DNA from: Flavitalea plasmicola
GTDB lineage: Bacteria > Bacteroidota > Bacteroidia > Chitinophagales > Chitinophagaceae
Assembly: GCF_030546645.1 (NCBI RefSeq)
Contig: NZ_JAUOTO010000004.1
Location: forward strand, 620,001 to 684,000
Reading direction: 5' to 3'
DNA: 64,000 nt
Shown here: one piece after another, positions 40,569 to 50,100 of the stretch
Numbering within the stretch: the stretch's first letter is position 1
How the letters are laid out: each line of letters starts with the position of its first letter
Position numbers and translations under genes: made by a program
The notes under the pieces: model-generated
The model's input: the letters and a program-made list of their open reading frames with translations, nothing else
Databases searched by the model: none
Told to the model about the DNA's origin: nothing

Positions 40569-41465
40569 TTGAGGAAAGCATTCGTCCAGCTGCACATCGC
40601 CGTCCTGCTGGCAGGTCTCACAGGTGTCTTAGGCAAGCTGATCAATCTTAATGAAGGGCTCCTGGTCTGGTATCGCCTGATGCTGACAGCGCTTGCCCTA
40701 TGGCTGCTGGCGCTGCTCCGTCGTCCGGCCTTCCGCATTCAACGTAAAGATATATTCCGCATTTTTGGCGTTGGCGCTATTGCCGCACTGCATTGGGTGG
40801 CTTTTTATGGCTCCATCAAATACTCCAATGTGTCGGTGGGGCTGCTGTGCTTTTCCGCCGTCGGTTTTTTCACCGCGCTGATCGAACCTTTGGTATTCAG
40901 GCACCGGGTGGATTGGGTGGAATTGCTGCTGGGGCTGATGGTCATCGCCGGCATCTTTCTCATCTTCCAGGTAGACCCCCGTTATAAGACGGGTATTATC
41001 ATCGGTCTGATATCATCGCTGCTGGGCAGTCTTTTTCCTGTACTGAATAAACGTATCCTGGAAAAAGTTCCTGCGAAGACTGTTACGCTGTATGAATTGA
41101 CCGGAGGGTTTTTGTTTTTAAGCATCCTGCTGCCTTTTTATCTTCGCATTTCACCCACCGTCAAGGTACTGCCGGACCTGCAGGATTGGATCTGGCTATT
41201 GGTGCTTAGCCTTGCGTGCACCGTGCTGGCCTTTAACCTTTCCATGTATGCGTTGAAGCGGCTGTCGGCCTTTACGGTGAACCTTAGCTATAACCTGGAG
41301 CCTGTGTATGGGATACTGCTTGCTTTTTTGTTGTTCAGAGAAGATAAATATCTGCAGGGAGGATTTTATGTCGGGTTTTCGCTTATCATCCTTTCCATAG
41401 GGTTGCAAATGATAAGGCTTTGGAGGAGGCAGGCGAAGAAAACCATCACGCCGCCGGCTTACTGA
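40569..41465 (+). CDS. EamA/DMT superfamily transporter, full length
   Basis: A 298-residue membrane protein with ten predicted helices in two EamA units. The first unit shows AVLLAGLTGVLGKLINLNEGLLVWYR and FYGSIKYSNVSVGLLCFSA in two stretches; the second shows LISSLLGSLFPVLNKRILEK and FNLSMYALKRLSAFTVNLSYN, with the typical LEPVYGILLAFLLFRE near the end. The start is TTG at 40569, directly after the glycosyltransferase stop. Family members export amino acids or metabolites; the substrate is unknown. Its 3' end overlaps the convergent gene at 41446 by 20 bases. Confidence 0.9.
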   Translation: MRKAFVQLHIAVLLAGLTGVLGKLINLNEGLLVWYRLMLTALALWLLALLRRPAFRIQRKDIFRIFGVGAIAALHWVAFYGSIKYSNVSVGLLCFSAVGFFTALIEPLVFRHRVDWVELLLGLMVIAGIFLIFQVDPRYKTGIIIGLISSLLGSLFPVLNKRILEKVPAKTVTLYELTGGFLFLSILLPFYLRISPTVKVLPDLQDWIWLLVLSLACTVLAFNLSMYALKRLSAFTVNLSYNLEPVYGILLAFLLFREDKYLQGGFYVGFSLIILSIGLQMIRLWRRQAKKTITPPAY

Positions 41466-42165
41466 TGTATCTCACCAGACTCCGCTTGGCAATCGGCAGC
41501 AGCGTCTCATCCACGGGAAATTTCAGCTCCGTCTCGATGGAATAGACAGCAGGGTTTGGCAAATATGACTTTACCCTGATAAGCTCTGCTTTTATGTTCT
41601 CGTAAGTATTGACAATATTACGCGTCCAGCTATCGATGTACTCGGTGCGGATGCTGCGATAACGCTCGTCATGCTTTTCGAAAAAGCTCAACCTGTATTG
41701 ATATACGCGCGTATCGGAGTAGCTCCCCTCGCTGAGAAAAAAGTATCCTTCATTATTATCCAGGGGGATCAGCCCCACGGGAAAGATGACAAGCTTGTCT
41801 TCCACGAATTCGTAGATCTCGGTGCCGCTGCTGATGGCTGTCTTCATTTCCGCCGAGGCATAATTAATGATATCCTCCAGCTCCTGCATCATTTCATCAT
41901 CTTCAATGAGCAGCTCGTACAGCACCTGCAGCTTCTCGATCTGAATGCCCGTCAGTTTTTTCGGGAACTGTTCCTGGAGATATTTCTTGTTTTCCCGGAA
42001 GGCCACCAGGTTGTTGTAATGAAAAATAATATCGGATAGCTGAGGGTAAAGCTTGTTCTCGGAGAATTGCTGATGGATCTCCTGCAGGTAGGCCAGCAGC
42101 GTGTATTTCTTTAATTCGAAGTCAATATACCCGTCTGCAAACCATGTTTCGGACAATGTCTTCAT
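41446..42165 (-). CDS. Conserved Bacteroidota protein of unknown function
   Basis: A 239-residue soluble protein with no signal peptide or membrane segment. The N-terminal half is helical and acidic (FELKKYTLLAYLQEIHQQFS, LIEDDEMMQELEDIINYAS), and the second half is beta-rich with FVEDKLVIFPVGLIPLDNNEG, YFFLSEG and VYQYRLSFFEKHDERYR. I recall similar uncharacterised proteins in Bacteroidota but assign no function. It lies 97 bases after the lipoyl E2 gene on the same strand and ends antisense to the EamA gene by 20 bases. Confidence 0.75.
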   Translation of the reverse strand: MKTLSETWFADGYIDFELKKYTLLAYLQEIHQQFSENKLYPQLSDIIFHYNNLVAFRENKKYLQEQFPKKLTGIQIEKLQVLYELLIEDDEMMQELEDIINYASAEMKTAISSGTEIYEFVEDKLVIFPVGLIPLDNNEGYFFLSEGSYSDTRVYQYRLSFFEKHDERYRSIRTEYIDSWTRNIVNTYENIKAELIRVKSYLPNPAVYSIETELKFPVDETLLPIAKRSLVRYISKPAA

Positions 42166-42262
42166 TGGAACTCCTTTTAATGAATATACGAAAAAGCAGC
42201 CACAGCAGGAAGCATGTTCCTGTTAATATTTTAACGGAGAAAACTGCTTTTAAGTATATAAA

Positions 42263-43645
42263 TTAAATTTCCCTGTCAGGAGAGAATCGCTCCAGCTCAT
42301 TGGCTACGGCTGTCAGGAAGGAGGCTCCCAGGCTGCCGTCAACGATGCGATGATCGTAGGACATCGACAGGTACATCATATGGCGGATGCCGATGGCGTC
42401 GCCATCCGGCGTTTCCAGGACCACCGGCCGCTTCTTAATAGCGCCGACGGCGAGTATGGCCACCTGCGGTTGATTGATGATGGGGGTACCCATCAGGCTA
42501 CCGAATGTGCCGACATTTGTCATGGTGAAAGTACCTCCCTGGATATCTTCCGGACGCAGTTTGTTTTGCCGGGCACTGTCGGCCAGGGCATTCACCTGCC
42601 GGGCCAACCCTACGAGGTTCAATTGGTCGGCCTGACGGATCACGGGAACGATGAGGTTACCGTTGGGCAGGGCGGTAGCCATGCCGATATTGATATCTTT
42701 CTTGATTATGATCTTGTCTCCCTCGATGGAGCAGTTGATCAGCGGGTATTTTTTGATACAACGTACGATGGCTTCGATGAAGAGGGGCGTAAATGTGATC
42801 TTCGTGCCTTCCCTTTTTTCAAAATCCTTTTTCATCCTATCACGCCAGTGCACCAGGTTTGTAACATCGGCTTCGGTGAAGCTGGTGACATGCGGGCTGG
42901 TGTGCTTGCTGTGGACCATATGGTCGGCTATCAGACGACGCATCCTGTCCATCTCTATGATCTCCACGTTGCCGCTGGGTGCCGTCGTGACCGATGAAAC
43001 ACCGGTGGCTGAGCCGCCGGGAATAGAAGCGAGGCTGATGGCCGGAGCAACAGATGTCCGGGGTGATGCGATGGGTTGGCCGGCAGTATAAGGCCTTCCG
43101 ATCTTTTTCCCTTCCACATATTGCAGGATATCCTTTTTGGTGACCCGGCCTTCGTTGCCACTGCCTGGAATATTCTCCAGCTCATGCAAGGGCACGCCTT
43201 CATTGGCGGCAATATTGAGCACCAGGGGGGAGTAGAAGCGATTGGCCGGAATGGCGCTGGCCGAAGCATGGCCATTGGTCTTCGGGGGCGTCTGGGCGGT
43301 CTGGACAGGTTGATTTACCATGACTGCCGGCTCGGGACGGACGGACGGCTCCCTGCGTGTGACCGGGGGCTCTGCTGACGGGACGGAAACGCCGGCTGCG
43401 GCGGCGCCTGTACGTACCCGGGCGATCACGGAACCCACGGGCACTACATCATTCGTCTGAAAAAGGACCTCTTCCAGGACGCCTTCGGTGGTAGAAGGCA
43501 CCTCGGAGTCCACCTTGTCAGTGGCGATCTCCAATACGCTTTCATCTTGCTTTACGGCATCACCGGGTTGTTTGAGCCACTTCAGGATGGTGGCTTCCAT
43601 GATACTTTCACCCATTTTTGGCATCACCAGGTCAACAAGAGGCAT
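42263..43645 (-). CDS. 2-oxo acid dehydrogenase E2 component (dihydrolipoamide acyltransferase)
   Basis: A 460-residue E2 subunit. The lipoyl domain is at 1-75 with the lipoylated Lys44 in ATDKVDSE. A Pro/Ala-rich hinge (about 80-130) leads to the peripheral-subunit-binding domain (SPLVLNIAANEGVPLHELE, GNEGRVTKKDILQYV; about 138-180). A second linker precedes the catalytic acyltransferase domain with HTSPHVTSFTEADVT and the active-site motif DHRIVDGS (His432). A single lipoyl domain and the sequence style suggest the branched-chain or a general 2-oxo acid complex, not pyruvate dehydrogenase with certainty. E1 and E3 are not in the window. It follows CinA on the same strand after 85 bases. Confidence 0.92.
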   Translation of the reverse strand: MPLVDLVMPKMGESIMEATILKWLKQPGDAVKQDESVLEIATDKVDSEVPSTTEGVLEEVLFQTNDVVPVGSVIARVRTGAAAAGVSVPSAEPPVTRREPSVRPEPAVMVNQPVQTAQTPPKTNGHASASAIPANRFYSPLVLNIAANEGVPLHELENIPGSGNEGRVTKKDILQYVEGKKIGRPYTAGQPIASPRTSVAPAISLASIPGGSATGVSSVTTAPSGNVEIIEMDRMRRLIADHMVHSKHTSPHVTSFTEADVTNLVHWRDRMKKDFEKREGTKITFTPLFIEAIVRCIKKYPLINCSIEGDKIIIKKDINIGMATALPNGNLIVPVIRQADQLNLVGLARQVNALADSARQNKLRPEDIQGGTFTMTNVGTFGSLMGTPIINQPQVAILAVGAIKKRPVVLETPDGDAIGIRHMMYLSMSYDHRIVDGSLGASFLTAVANELERFSPDREI

Positions 43646-43730
43646 AAGCGTATATCAGTTTTTAGATGTAGAGATTCTATACCGGCCTTGGTTTAAAGCC
43701 AAAGGTATGTAAATATTTAGTATTCAGCCA

Positions 43731-44987
43731 TCAACCATCAGCCAGGATAAATTTTCTCAACAGATTCAGGGCATTTGTTGCAGTTAATTCAATATTCCGC
43801 TGTCTGTCAAACCGGAACCAGAATCTTTGGGCATCTATTCTTTGACGGTTTGCAACGGCCACCCAGGCCGTGCCTACGGGCTTTTCAGCGCTGCCGCCGT
43901 CCGGCCCCATAATGCCGGAAGTCACTACCACATAGTCCGTATCCAGCGCGGCCAGGGCCCCGGCGGCCATTTCGCGGACCGTCTCCTCACTAACGGCGCC
44001 TGCCGTCTCCAGCGTCGCGGCGCTGACACCCAGGATCTGCTGCTTGACCTCATTGGCATAACTAACGACACTGCCTTTGAAATATTGGCTGGACCCGGGT
44101 ATGGAAGTGATGAGATGGGCAATATATCCTCCTGTACAGCTTTCGGCAGTACCCACCGTCCTGCCCCTGGCTTTCAGGACCTTCCCCAGGGCCTCCTGGA
44201 GGGTGAGGTCCTCGTCGATCACCATCCATTGTGCCGTCAGCTTTCGCAACCTGTCGAATTGCTCCTGCAGCTCCTTCTCCATAGCCAGCGGATCCTCTCC
44301 CTGTATGGTAAGCCGCAGCCGTACCATGCCATAGTTGGGCAGGTAGGCAAGCCTGATGTAAGACGGAAGAGCCGTCTCAAAGGCGGAGATATGCTCGGCG
44401 AGGAAGGACTCCCCGATGCCTGCGGTCAATAATGTGCGGTGGGCGATAAAAGGAAGGCGAAACTTTTCGCGGAGAGCCGGCAGGACGGCGTCTGTCATCA
44501 TGCCTTTCATCTCATTGGGCACTCCAGGCATAGAGACGAAGATCTTATTATCTTTTTCAAACCACATGCCCGGCGCCGTACCCCTCTTATTCTGGATCAC
44601 CTTGCAGACGTCCGGCACTTCCGCCTGCTTCAGGTTGCGCTCGATCATCGGGCGCTGCAGGACCTTTTCAAAAATATGCTTCACGTTGGCCAGGGCCCCT
44701 TCGTCCACGACGATCTTACCTCCAAAGTACTCATTAAGCAGGGGTTTGGTAATATCGTCCGCGGTAGGACCCAGCCCGCCCGTAATGAGGATGATCTGTG
44801 ACTGGGCAGATTCTTCATCCAGCGCTTTCCAAATGTCATCCCATACATCCCCCACGGCTAAGCGATGCCGTACCCAAACGCCGATCTTATTTAACTCCTG
44901 CGCCATCCAGGCGCTGTTAGTGTCTATTACCTGTCCGATCAAAAGTTCATCACCTATCGTAATGATACTGGCCGCTGTCTTTTCCAT
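43731..44987 (-). CDS. cinA: CinA family protein (ADP-ribose pyrophosphatase/NMN deamidase)
   Basis: A 418-residue two-domain enzyme of NAD repair. The ATG at 44987 (MEKTAASIITIGDELLIGQV at the N-terminus) is preferred to a longer start at 45038. The N-terminal molybdopterin-binding-like COG1058 domain has GDELLIGQVIDTNSAW and ITGGLGPTADD, and the linker reaches GTAPGMWFE. The C-terminal nicotinamide-nucleotide amidase domain has TAESCTGGYIAHLI and GSVVSYANEVKQQIL. The length is normal for the fused form. It is cytosolic. A 96-base gap separates it from the divergent GDPD gene. Confidence 0.93.
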   Translation of the reverse strand: MEKTAASIITIGDELLIGQVIDTNSAWMAQELNKIGVWVRHRLAVGDVWDDIWKALDEESAQSQIILITGGLGPTADDITKPLLNEYFGGKIVVDEGALANVKHIFEKVLQRPMIERNLKQAEVPDVCKVIQNKRGTAPGMWFEKDNKIFVSMPGVPNEMKGMMTDAVLPALREKFRLPFIAHRTLLTAGIGESFLAEHISAFETALPSYIRLAYLPNYGMVRLRLTIQGEDPLAMEKELQEQFDRLRKLTAQWMVIDEDLTLQEALGKVLKARGRTVGTAESCTGGYIAHLITSIPGSSQYFKGSVVSYANEVKQQILGVSAATLETAGAVSEETVREMAAGALAALDTDYVVVTSGIMGPDGGSAEKPVGTAWVAVANRQRIDAQRFWFRFDRQRNIELTATNALNLLRKFILADG

Positions 44988-45083
44988 ACTGTAAAGGTAA
45001 GGAGTTGTAATATCCGGATCATATTGAGTATGAAACAAGAAAAAATCTCTCTCATAGAGGGTACGCTAAAACTTCATTAAACT

Positions 45084-45926
45084 ATGAGAAAGTTTGTAAT
45101 TTTTATCATTGCCCACCTGCTAATCGAAGCAGGGGACGTCCCGGCACAATCAACACGCCCTCCCTTACCCGCTGTGCGGAACGACTTTGTGGTAATCGCC
45201 CATCGCGGCAACCATGTGAAGGTGCCGGAAAATACGGTTGCCTCCGTGAACGAAGCCATCCTGTGCGGCGCCGATTATGTGGAAATGGATCTGCGGACAA
45301 CGAAGGACGGCAGGCTCGTATTGAGCCATGACGCGTCTGTGGACCGGATGACGAATGGAAAAGGCAATGTAAGGGACCTCGCGTTCGAAGAAATAGAAAA
45401 GCTAAAGGTAGGTGCGGACGGTGGCGAAGCGTACCGTGTCCCGACATTTGAAGATGTGTTAAACGCCTGTAAAGGGCGTATTAACATATACCTGGATTTC
45501 AAGGATGCAGATCCGGCAACAGCTTACCGCCAGATAAAAGCTGCCGGCATGGAAAAGCAGGTCGTCGTCTATATCAATAAGGCAGAGCAATACGGGCAGT
45601 GGAAAAAGGCGGCGCCTTCCATGCCCCTGATGGGTAGCCTGCCCAAGGAAATAAAAACACCGGAGCAATTCCTGCGGTTCCTGGACCAGACGCCGCTGGA
45701 AGTGCTGGATAATGTATATGATACGGCATTGCAGGCCGTCGCCCGGAAGATGGGCATAGCTCTCTGGCCGGATGTGCAAAGTGACGAGGAAGGCCCGGCA
45801 GTCTGGGACCAGGCGCTGGCGTGGCAGATACAGGGGATGCAGACAGATCACCCGGAGGCGCTTGTCAATTACCTGAAACAAAGGAAGCGCCGCAGCGAAC
45901 CGGCGGTGAAGCCAGGTCAAAAATAG
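45084..45926 (+). CDS. Glycerophosphodiester phosphodiesterase
   Basis: A 280-residue TIM-barrel enzyme that hydrolyses glycerophosphodiesters to glycerol 3-phosphate and an alcohol. Catalytic motifs are HRG with His40, EN with Glu49, the metal pair Glu67 and Asp69 in VEMDLR, and SHDAS with His82. A signal peptide (VIFIIAHLLIEAGDVPAQ) puts it in the periplasm. The C-terminal half is shorter in motif content but retains ALAWQIQGMQTDHPEALVNY near the end, the usual closing of the barrel. It overlaps the convergent thioesterase by ten bases. Confidence 0.92.
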   Translation: MRKFVIFIIAHLLIEAGDVPAQSTRPPLPAVRNDFVVIAHRGNHVKVPENTVASVNEAILCGADYVEMDLRTTKDGRLVLSHDASVDRMTNGKGNVRDLAFEEIEKLKVGADGGEAYRVPTFEDVLNACKGRINIYLDFKDADPATAYRQIKAAGMEKQVVVYINKAEQYGQWKKAAPSMPLMGSLPKEIKTPEQFLRFLDQTPLEVLDNVYDTALQAVARKMGIALWPDVQSDEEGPAVWDQALAWQIQGMQTDHPEALVNYLKQRKRRSEPAVKPGQK

Positions 45927-46324
45927 GCGGCCAGCTTTTCTTCCAGGTAAGCCGGCATCGTCGTCTTTTCCATTGTACCTTTTTTTACGAAATACAGCAG
46001 CACCTTTCCCACTGTAAGCAGCTTGCCTGCTTCGTTGAAGACCTCCTGGTGGAATAATATCCGATGATCCGCGGGCATCTCTTTCAGGGCTGTCTTCACC
46101 GTCAGCAGATCGTCGTAATGGGCCGGGCGGAGGAATTTTGCTGTAAATTCCACCACCGGCAGGATGACGCCCGCAGCTTCCATGTCCTTATAGCTGAGGC
46201 CCAGCTGGCGGATGGCTTCCACTCTGCCTACTTCAAAATATTGCGCATAATTGCCGTAATAGACAACGTCCATCTGGTCCGTCTCGGCATAGCGGACCCT
46301 TATTTTTGTTTCGCTGATATACAT
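45917..46324 (-). CDS. YbgC/4HBT-type acyl-CoA thioesterase
   Basis: A 135-residue hot-dog-fold thioesterase. The ATG at 46324 (MYISETKIRVRYAETDQMDV) is chosen over 46351 because the family starts there and the longer form runs into the heptamer repeat. The active-site region RYAETDQMDVVYYGNYAQYFEVGR replaces the classic DxDxxGHV with ETDQMDVVYYGNY, as in many Bacteroidota members that keep the Asp. YFVKKGTMEKTTMPAYLEEK closes the protein. It is cytosolic and may hydrolyse short-chain acyl-CoA. The DoxX gene upstream is separated by the repeat region. Confidence 0.9.
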   Translation of the reverse strand: MYISETKIRVRYAETDQMDVVYYGNYAQYFEVGRVEAIRQLGLSYKDMEAAGVILPVVEFTAKFLRPAHYDDLLTVKTALKEMPADHRILFHQEVFNEAGKLLTVGKVLLYFVKKGTMEKTTMPAYLEEKLAAYF

Positions 46325-46335
46325 AGTTAAGCTTT

Positions 46336-46410
46336 GAGCTGCAAGCGACAAGCTACAAGAGTGTCTTATTAGGTACTGGCTGGCAACTTGTAGCTAATGG
46401 CTTGTAGCTG
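46336..46410. repeat. Inverted arrays of the AAGCNNC heptamer repeat
   Basis: Left arm GAGCTGC, AAGCGAC, AAGCTAC, AAG (46336-46359) faces ACTTGTAGCTAATGGCTTGTAGCTG (46386-46410, quoted here as one imperfect array of GCTTGTA units). It lies between the thioesterase and DoxX genes and matches the arrays at 13847 and 17371. Confidence 0.75.
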
Positions 46411-46414
46411 TTTA

Positions 46415-46825
46415 TCATCTTCCCATCAGGCCATCCACGCTGAAGCGCCCCGGGCCTACCAACAGGATGGAAGCAAAGGCAGTAAGGTACAGGAGGGCTG
46501 GCTCATGGTGCTCGAAGTTCTGGCCCTTGTGAAATAGAAAGACTGCCACCGCCAGCTCGATCACCAGCACCAGCGCGGCAAAACGGGTGAAGAGACCCAG
46601 GACCAGCAGCAGGGCGCAGAAGATCTCGGCAAAAAGCACCAGGATCAGAGACCATTTATGTCCAATGTGGAAAGGATCGAAGAAAATCGCCTGCTGGTTG
46701 CTGAAATGCATCAGCTTGGGAAACCCATGGTTGATGCAGATGATCAGCCCGAAAGTCAGACGGAGCAACAGGGAAGCAAGGTTGAATGCATTTTCGGAAT
46801 AGGCGGTCGAAAGAAATCTCTTCAT
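46415..46825 (-). CDS. DoxX family membrane protein
   Basis: A 136-residue DoxX protein with four helices near 14-33, 58-75, 80-98 and 106-123. The family pattern is clear: LLLRLTFGLIICINHGFPKL (20-39) with the invariant His-Gly region, LVLFAEIFCALLLVLGLFTR and FEHHEPALLYLTAFASILL. DoxX proteins are linked to redox stress or quinone chemistry, but the activity here is unknown. It differs from the DoxX-like protein at 3141 and from the MauE-like pair. It is divergent from the TPR gene; the gap contains the hairpin element at 46891-47006. Confidence 0.9.
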   Translation of the reverse strand: MKRFLSTAYSENAFNLASLLLRLTFGLIICINHGFPKLMHFSNQQAIFFDPFHIGHKWSLILVLFAEIFCALLLVLGLFTRFAALVLVIELAVAVFLFHKGQNFEHHEPALLYLTAFASILLVGPGRFSVDGLMGR

Positions 46826-46890
46826 GTAATTGAATTTTGGGTGGGTCGAAGATAATTATTTGGTTTGAGATTATTTGGGAGTAGGATTTG

Positions 46891-47006
46891 CCGGGCCTGA
46901 CGGCCCGGGGATTGGTTAGACTCTCCTTATTGTCCCTTCGGGACGTGGATAAGTGCGACCGGCGGGTCGCTATTGCCAAGGAAATGTTAAGGTCGCACTT
47001 ATCCAC
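46891..47006. repeat. Multi-hairpin intergenic element with DnaA-box-like arms
   Basis: Four inverted repeats follow one another: CCGGGCC-TGAC-GGCCCGG (46891-46908), GTCCC-TTC-GGGAC (46932-46944), GCGACC-GGCG-GGTCGC (46955-46970) and a perfect 16-base pair of arms GTGGATAAGTGCGACC (46945-46960) and GGTCGCACTTATCCAC (46991-47006). The outer right arm contains TTATCCACA, a perfect DnaA box, and the left arm its near-copy in inverse orientation. It resembles a REP- or MITE-like palindromic element. Confidence 0.65.
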
Positions 47007-47109
47007 AGGGTGTTTGGAACGATAATTGGTAAAAGGTAAAATAATTAGAAACTTTAGCGCGTTAACCCGCCAGGACATTTGAAAAATAATAAAAGTAAAC
47101 TGTTCTCAA

Positions 47110-50100
47110 GTGAAAAAACCAGTATTGTTTTTTTCCATCGTTCTTCTCAGCTCTTCGTCTTTTGCCCAACAGACCAAATATCTGGACGATCCGCAGGCCA
47201 GTTTTAAACAGGCTAAGGATTTCTTTCAAAATGAATACTATAGCCTGGCCTACCCCATATTCAGAGAGCTGAAATACTCCTTGCGTGAAACGGATCGCAG
47301 TAATGTTGCCGTGGAGTACCAGGATGTAAAATACTACTATCTCGTATGCGCGCTGGAACAGAACGACAAGACGGCCGTAGACCCGGCCATGGAGTTCATT
47401 GACGTGGAAAACAATGCCCCCCGGGTTGGGATGATGAGCTTTCATCTTGCGGAATACTATTTCCGGCAAAAGGACTACACGGCGGCCGTCCGGCTGTATG
47501 AGCAGGCCGATATCGAGAACCTGAGCAACCGGGAAATAGCGGACCTGAAGTTCCACCAGGGGTATGGGTATTTCACCCAGCAGCGATTCGACAAAGCCCT
47601 CCCGTTGTTTGATGCTATCCGCCAGCTGCCGAAAGACCCTAATTATATAGACGCCAACTACTATTACGGCTTCATCTGCTTCTACCAGAAAAAGTATAGC
47701 GAAGCGCTGACGGCCTTCAAGGTTGTGGAAGATAATCCCCGGTACGAAAAGATAGTGCCCTATTATGTCGCCAATATCTACCTTGTACAAGGACAAAAAG
47801 ATAAGGCGATCGATTATGCGGAGGCACGTCTCAAAAAAGGCAACCAGTTCTATGACGCTGAAATGCGGCAGCTGGTGGGACATGGTTATTACGAGAAGCA
47901 GGATTTTGCCAAAGCATTGCCGTACCTGGAGCAGTACGTCAATCAATCCAAAAAAGTTTCACGTACGGACCTGTATGAGCTGTCCTATTGCTATTACCAG
48001 ACAAAAAGCTGGGACAAGGCCATCGCAGGATTCAAGCAATTGGGCGGAAAAGAGGATTCTCTGGCCCAGAATTCCATGTACATGCTGGGGGACGCCTACT
48101 TAAAGACAGGCCAGAAAGCGAATGCACGCAACGCTTTCCTCTTCTGCTCCTCCAACAGCAGCAATCCCCAGCAAAAGGAGATCTCTCAATACAATTACGC
48201 CAAGCTGTCCTATGAATTGGGCTACCAGGATGTGGCCCTCACGGAGCTGCAGGCGTTCCTCCAGCGGTATCCTAACTCCACCTACAACCGTGAAGCAAAG
48301 GAATTGCTGGTCAGCGTGCTGGCCAATACCAATAATTATAAGGATGCGATGACTTTCCTGGACAGCCTGGACCATCCTTCTGAAAATGCACGCCGGCTGG
48401 TACCCCGGATCCTCTACGGCCGGGCCACGGAAATGGTCAATGACGGAATGCTACTGGGAGCCGGAGAGCTCATCGACAAAGCGCTGAAGGACCCTTACAA
48501 TGCCAGCGTGCTGCCTTATATCAACTTCTGGAAAGCGGAGATATCCTACCGGTTGAACAAAATAGACGATGCCATCCGGTACTACCTTGAATACCTGAAA
48601 ACGGGCGGAACCAACGGAGAAGTAAGTCCGGTCAATGCCCGGTATAACCTGGGTTATTGTTTCCTGAAAAAAGAAAATTACCGGCAGGCGCAGGGATTCT
48701 TCGAGCAGGTGGTCCGCACGCCACAGCTGAATTCGTCTCCCCTGGAGCAGGACGCTTATATACGGGATGCGGATTGTTTCTATATGAACCGTGATTTCAA
48801 GACAGCCCTGAGTATGTATAATAAAGTGCTGGAGCTGTCATGGCCGGCCAGTGACTACGCCACTTTCCAGAAAGCTATGATCGCAGGAGTCAGCAATGGC
48901 AAGGAAAAGATCAACCTCCTTAATTCCATCAACCGGAAATATCCGGCTTCCAATCTGGCAGCTGACGCCAATATGGAGATCGCGGGCACTTACCTGGCGG
49001 GTGAACAGTACCGGGAAGCCCTGCCTTACCTGAAGAATGTATTGCGGGCGCCCGGCGCCGACGCGTTGAAGCCCAGGGCCTATCTTCAGTCAGGGATCGC
49101 CTGGTACAACCTGAATAATAACAAGGAAGCGCTGAATCAATATGACAGCCTTCTGAAGAGCTTCCCTAATTCACCGGAGGCCCAGGATGCTTTGGATAAT
49201 GCCAAGTCCATCTATGTGGAAGAGGGCAGGAGCGGAGAGTATGTCAACTTCGCCAAGTCCATGGGCGTGGAAGTCACCGCCAGCCAGGAAGATCAGCTGG
49301 CGTATGAAGAGGCGGAAGTGCAGTTCAACAATGGCAACTTTGCCGGCGCCAGCCAGAAATTCGAAGCGTATCTGTCCAAATTCCCCGACGGCAAATACTC
49401 TCTGGAAGCCAATTATTATAAGAGCGAGATCTATTACTCCCAGAAAGATTGGGCAAAGGCCGTCACCGGATATCAGGCTGTGGCGGATAGGGCGCCGAAC
49501 AAGTTCGGAGAAAAATCTTTGTTGCAGGCCGCCCGTCTCAACTTCTTCGAACTTAAGAATTACGGACAGGCAGAAAAATATTTCATCAGGCTGAAGGATT
49601 TTGCCAGCGGACAGGAAAACAAGATGGAGGCCATGCGGGGATTGCTGCGCAGCCAGTATCAATTGGAAAAATGGCCGGATGCAGTGGCGAATGCCAAGGA
49701 CCTTCTTGCCCAAAAAGGAGTGAGCACGGATGATAAAGTGCTGGCTAATATGGCTATCGCCAAATCGTACCAGGTGAACAATCAATGCGAGACGGCCCTG
49801 CAATATTTCAGGACTGCCGCCGCTTTGAGCAAGTCGGCGTATGCGGCAGAAGCCAGGTACCAGATCGCAGATTGCCTTTTTCATCAGAATCAGCTGAAGG
49901 ATGCCGAGAAAGCGGCCTTTGAAGTAGTCAATAAGTCCGGTTCCTACGAAGAATGGGTCACGAAAGCCTATCTTCTGCTGGGAGATATCTACTTCTCTGA
50001 AAAGGATTATTTCAATGCCAAGGCCACTTTTCAAAGTATCGTCGACAACGCCAAGATAGAAGATCTGCGCAAACAGGCACAGCAGAAATTAATCCAGGTG

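Noticed and set aside
46891-47109. A chromosomal replication origin
   Set aside because: Only one perfect and one near-perfect DnaA box are visible, no dnaA, dnaN or clear DUE repeat array lies nearby, and GC skew could not be computed; kept only as a possibility under the hairpin finding.
47062-47946. A 294-codon antisense frame at the start of the TPR gene
   Set aside because: Hydrophobic-looking but without a plausible topology; the TPR repeats on the other strand are unmistakable.
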